Below are positions 7,767-9,811 of a DNA stretch of 9,811 bases, in pieces. The stretch is from contig USJD01000134.1 of assembly GCA_900554835.1 (NCBI GenBank), positions 1 through 9,811 on the forward strand. Direction: 5' to 3'. Source of the stretch: an uncultured Prevotella sp. (lineage in GTDB: Bacteria; Bacteroidota; Bacteroidia; Bacteroidales; Bacteroidaceae). The position numbers were made by a program, and so were the translations under genes. Below the pieces are notes generated by a model. The model was given only the letters and a program-made list of their open reading frames with translations. It did not search any database and was not told where the DNA came from. Position 1 is the stretch's first letter; the number at the start of each line of letters is the position of its first letter.

Positions 7767-7848
7767 AAGAATCTTTTAGAAGATAACTGAACTATCGAAT
7801 CTTTAAGAGACGATAAGAATATGATTTAGGTATGGCTTTATAAAAGCT

Positions 7849-7896
7849 GAACAGCCGCTTTCTCATGGATTTGAGAAGCGGCTGTTCTTATTTTTT
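7849..7896. terminator. Strong intrinsic terminator between converging genes
   Basis: GAACAGCCGCTTTCTCA at 7849-7865 pairs with TGAGAAGCGGCTGTTC at 7872-7887, giving a 16-bp GC-rich stem with one bulged T and a short loop. On the plus strand it is followed by TTATTTTTT (7888-7896), a standard terminator for the barrel gene 83 bases upstream. On the minus strand the stem is followed by AGCTTTTAT, so it may also end the SulP transcript. The gap 7767-7848 shows no gene. Confidence 0.9.
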
Positions 7897-7936
7897 AGTT
7901 GGCTTGATCCAATATTTAGTTGGCTTGCTCCAACTT
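7895..7936 (-). repeat. 21-bp tandem duplication spanning the SulP stop codon
   Basis: TTAGTTGGCTTGATCCAA at 7895-7912 is repeated as TTAGTTGGCTTGCTCCAA at 7916-7933, a 21-base period with one difference in the core. On the coding strand the proximal copy encodes LEQAN-stop, and the distal one, in the same frame, encodes LDQAN-stop. The true stop at 7916-7918 is thus followed six codons later by a second stop. The outer copy touches the terminator T-tract. Confidence 0.9.
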
Positions 7937-9619
7937 GTTCTGTGCGATGATTTCCTCAGCTCGTTTGAGCGCCTTGCTGATATGGTCGGTGATATTTTCC
8001 TTGCCGAGCATATTGTAGAAACCAGCGTGCTCCAACTGGAAGTTTACCTTCTCGCAAACACCGGAGAGAACGATCTGGATATTTTCCTTCTGACTCATTT
8101 CGCAGAGGTTGGTGAGGTTGTGAATGCCAGTAGAATCCACGAAAGGAACCTTGCGCATACGGATGACGCGTACCAGCGGGCGATCACCGAAGGCAGCCAT
8201 CACTTCCTCAAACTTATTGCCGGCTCCGAAGAAGAAAGGACCGTTGATCTCATATACCTCCACACCCTTAGGGATGGTATAGTGTTCCAGGTTGGTAGAA
8301 AGGAAGTCAAACTCCTTGTTGAGGTCAATCTCATCATCGGTAATAGCCTTTACGTCGGTCGTCTCAGACATACGTTTCATGAAGAGCAGACAGGCGATAA
8401 TCAGTCCCACCTCGATAGCTACGGTAAGGTCGAAGATGATGGTGAGGAAGAAAGTAATCAGGAGCACAGTAACGTCGCTCTTAGGATTCTTCATCAGTGC
8501 TAAGAATGAACGCCAGCCAGACATACCGTAAGAAACAACTACCAATACACCAGCCAGACAAGCCATAGGGATAAACTTAGCTAATGGCATCAGGAAGAGG
8601 AAGATGAACAGCAAGACGACGGCATGGATGATACCAGCCACAGGAGTCTTACCACCATTATTAATATTGGTCATCGTGCGGGCGATGGCACCTGTAGCAG
8701 GAATACCGCCGAAGAGAGGAGAGGCGATATTGGCCAATCCCTGTGCCACCAGCTCTGTATTGGAATCGTGGTGGTCGCTAATCACACCATCTGCCACAGT
8801 AGCAGAAAGCAGACTCTCGATGGCACCGAGGATAGCGATGGTGATGGCAGGAGATACCAGGCTCTTGATGGTTTCCCAGTTGATTTCAGGCACCTGTGCC
8901 GCAGGCAGTTCGTTGCTGATAGAGAAACGGTCTCCGATGGTCTCGATGCTTGTCACACCGGCATATTGTTTCAGGATGAGCGCTACTACCGTCATCAGGA
9001 TAATGGCGATGAGCGACCCCGGAATCTTCTTGCTGAAACGAGGAGTGATGGCAATGACAATCACGCTCACCACACCGATGAGGGCACACCAAGGGTCGAT
9101 GGTATCGAAACTCTGGAAATAAACGCCCCATTTCTCGATAAAGTCAGAAGGATTGCTGGCTAAGGTCAAGCCAAAGAGATCCTTGATCTGTGTGGTGAAG
9201 ATGGTAACGGCGATACCACTGGTAAATCCCACTACGATCGGGTAAGGAATGTACTTGATGATGGTGCCGAGTCGGAGCAGTCCGAAGAGTACCAAGAAGA
9301 GACCCGCCATCAGTGTGGCGATGGTCAGTCCCTCCATGCCATACTTCTGGATGATGCCATAGATGATGACGATGAAGGCTCCCGTAGGACCACCAATCTG
9401 CACTTTGCTTCCACCGAAGATGGAGATGATGAGACCTGCTACAATGGCGGTGATGATACCCTTTTCAGGGGTCACGCCAGAAGCGATACCGAATGCGATG
9501 GCCAGAGGCAGGGCTACGATACCAACGATGATACCTGCCATGAGGTCAGACATGAATGTTTTCTTGTTGTATGTCTTTAAACAGGAAAACAAACTCGACT
9601 TAATTGCTAATGCCTTCAT
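7916..9619 (-). CDS. SulP/SLC26 family inorganic anion transporter with STAS domain
   Basis: This is an inner-membrane anion transporter (sulfate, bicarbonate or similar). The 567-residue length is typical. Membrane segments run from about residue 25 to 415. Family marks are LPLAIAFGIASGVTPEKGI at 37-55, GGPTGAF at 76-82, a conserved acidic motif AIESLLSATVADG with Glu268, and QGLANIASPLFGGIPATGAI at 293-312. A cytoplasmic STAS domain occupies about 440-555 and carries FVDSTGIHNL (Asp495-Ser496-Thr497-Gly498), the site phosphorylated in anti-sigma-antagonist relatives. The substrate cannot be read from the sequence; no carbonic anhydrase or sulfate-assimilation gene is visible nearby to decide between bicarbonate and sulfate. 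The start at 9619 gives a short basic N-terminus and follows a canonical promoter with a leader of about 45 bases. The gene faces the barrel gene across a shared terminator. Confidence 0.95.
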   Translation of the reverse strand: MKALAIKSSLFSCLKTYNKKTFMSDLMAGIIVGIVALPLAIAFGIASGVTPEKGIITAIVAGLIISIFGGSKVQIGGPTGAFIVIIYGIIQKYGMEGLTIATLMAGLFLVLFGLLRLGTIIKYIPYPIVVGFTSGIAVTIFTTQIKDLFGLTLASNPSDFIEKWGVYFQSFDTIDPWCALIGVVSVIVIAITPRFSKKIPGSLIAIILMTVVALILKQYAGVTSIETIGDRFSISNELPAAQVPEINWETIKSLVSPAITIAILGAIESLLSATVADGVISDHHDSNTELVAQGLANIASPLFGGIPATGAIARTMTNINNGGKTPVAGIIHAVVLLFIFLFLMPLAKFIPMACLAGVLVVVSYGMSGWRSFLALMKNPKSDVTVLLITFFLTIIFDLTVAIEVGLIIACLLFMKRMSETTDVKAITDDEIDLNKEFDFLSTNLEHYTIPKGVEVYEINGPFFFGAGNKFEEVMAAFGDRPLVRVIRMRKVPFVDSTGIHNLTNLCEMSQKENIQIVLSGVCEKVNFQLEHAGFYNMLGKENITDHISKALKRAEEIIAQNKLEQAN

Positions 9620-9671
9620 TTGAAAGTTTTAAAATATATGTAATTAATCTTGTTATCCGTTAAAACGTGTG

Positions 9672-9702
9672 CAAAGGTACTATATTTTTTTTAATTGGCA
9701 AA
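9672..9702 (-). promoter_or_regulatory. Canonical Bacteroidota promoter of the SulP gene
   Basis: On the minus strand TTTG (9699-9702) is followed by exactly 19 bases and then TACCTTTG (9672-9679). This is the full -33 TTTG / -7 TAnnTTTG consensus recognised by the Bacteroidota primary sigma factor. It sits 52 bases upstream of the SulP ATG, with an AT-rich leader that lacks a clear Shine-Dalgarno sequence. Confidence 0.85.
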
Positions 9703-9733
9703 ATGTTTTTCTGAGTTTCTCCCTTTTCTGTAA

Positions 9734-9773
9734 TAATATTCTTCTTAGTATGGTAATATTCTTCTTATTATGG
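9734..9773. repeat. 20-bp tandem repeat upstream of the SulP promoter
   Basis: TAATATTCTTCTTAGTATGG at 9734-9753 is followed directly by TAATATTCTTCTTATTATGG at 9754-9773, differing at one base, and a third partial TAATT begins at 9774. The block starts 32 bases beyond the SulP -33 box. It might be an operator array, or slippage-prone filler. The 9703-9733 stretch is T-rich and shows nothing else. Confidence 0.9.
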
Positions 9774-9778
9774 TAATT

Positions 9779-9811
9779 GTGCGCCCGCACACGCAGGCAT
9801 GGGCAGGCATG
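9779..9811. repeat. Abrupt GC-rich tract with small palindrome and 10-bp tandem repeat
   Basis: GTGCGCCCGCAC at 9779-9790 is a 5-bp perfect inverted repeat with a 2-base loop. It is followed by GCAGGCATG at 9793-9801 and again at 9803-9811, a 10-base period that reaches the window edge and may continue. The sharp change from AT-rich to GC-rich sequence marks this as low-complexity intergenic DNA. No gene is seen. Confidence 0.7.

Noticed and set aside
7865..8503. 212-codon plus-strand frame opposite the SulP 3' end
   Set aside because: It starts inside the terminator hairpin and runs antisense to the STAS-domain coding region; no protein family is recognisable.
8604..9163. Long plus-strand frames (172 and 179 codons) opposite the SulP membrane region
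   Set aside because: They are complementary-strand shadows of the transporter, with no independent support.

Overview
This 9.8 kb window looks like chromosomal DNA from a gut- or oral-type Bacteroidota, most likely a Prevotellaceae member (Prevotella/Segatella type). The evidence is: moderate GC with AT-rich intergenic gaps; promoters of the Bacteroidota form (TTTG, 19 bp, TAnnTTTG) instead of the E. coli form; starts without clear Shine-Dalgarno sequences; and an outer-membrane receptor with the N-terminal carboxypeptidase-regulatory-like domain typical of this phylum. The genus is an inference from style, not a database match.

Layout, left to right. Positions 1-1112 (minus) hold a membrane acetyltransferase related to human heparan-alpha-glucosaminide N-acetyltransferase, with its 3' end cut off by the window edge. 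Just upstream of it in transcription order, at 1170-3464 (minus), is a secreted GH89 alpha-N-acetylglucosaminidase. The 57-base gap carries a perfect 12-bp AT-rich inverted repeat that overlaps the glycosidase stop codon. Next is aroB at 3607-4653 (minus), closed off by a long hairpin terminator. A 170-base divergent gap separates aroB from a 980-residue TonB-receptor-like outer-membrane beta-barrel protein at 4824-7766 (plus). A strong, probably two-way terminator at 7849-7896 separates this from a converging SulP/SLC26 anion transporter with a STAS domain at 7916-9619 (minus). The SulP gene has a textbook Bacteroidota promoter at 9672-9702. The last ~110 bases hold a 20-bp tandem repeat and then an abrupt GC-rich tract.

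How the genes fit together. The acetyltransferase and the GH89 enzyme are the only pair with an evident shared job: in lysosomes the same two families act consecutively on heparan sulfate, one acetylating terminal alpha-glucosamine and the other cleaving the resulting alpha-GlcNAc. Their tandem, same-strand arrangement suggests a periplasmic salvage step for alpha-linked glucosamine/GlcNAc ends. AroB (shikimate pathway), the outer-membrane barrel protein and the SulP transporter look like separately transcribed genes. I see no phage, transposon, CRISPR array, RNA gene or defence system. The window is largely ordinary core genome, and its most interesting items are the enzyme pair and several small in-frame or intergenic tandem repeats.
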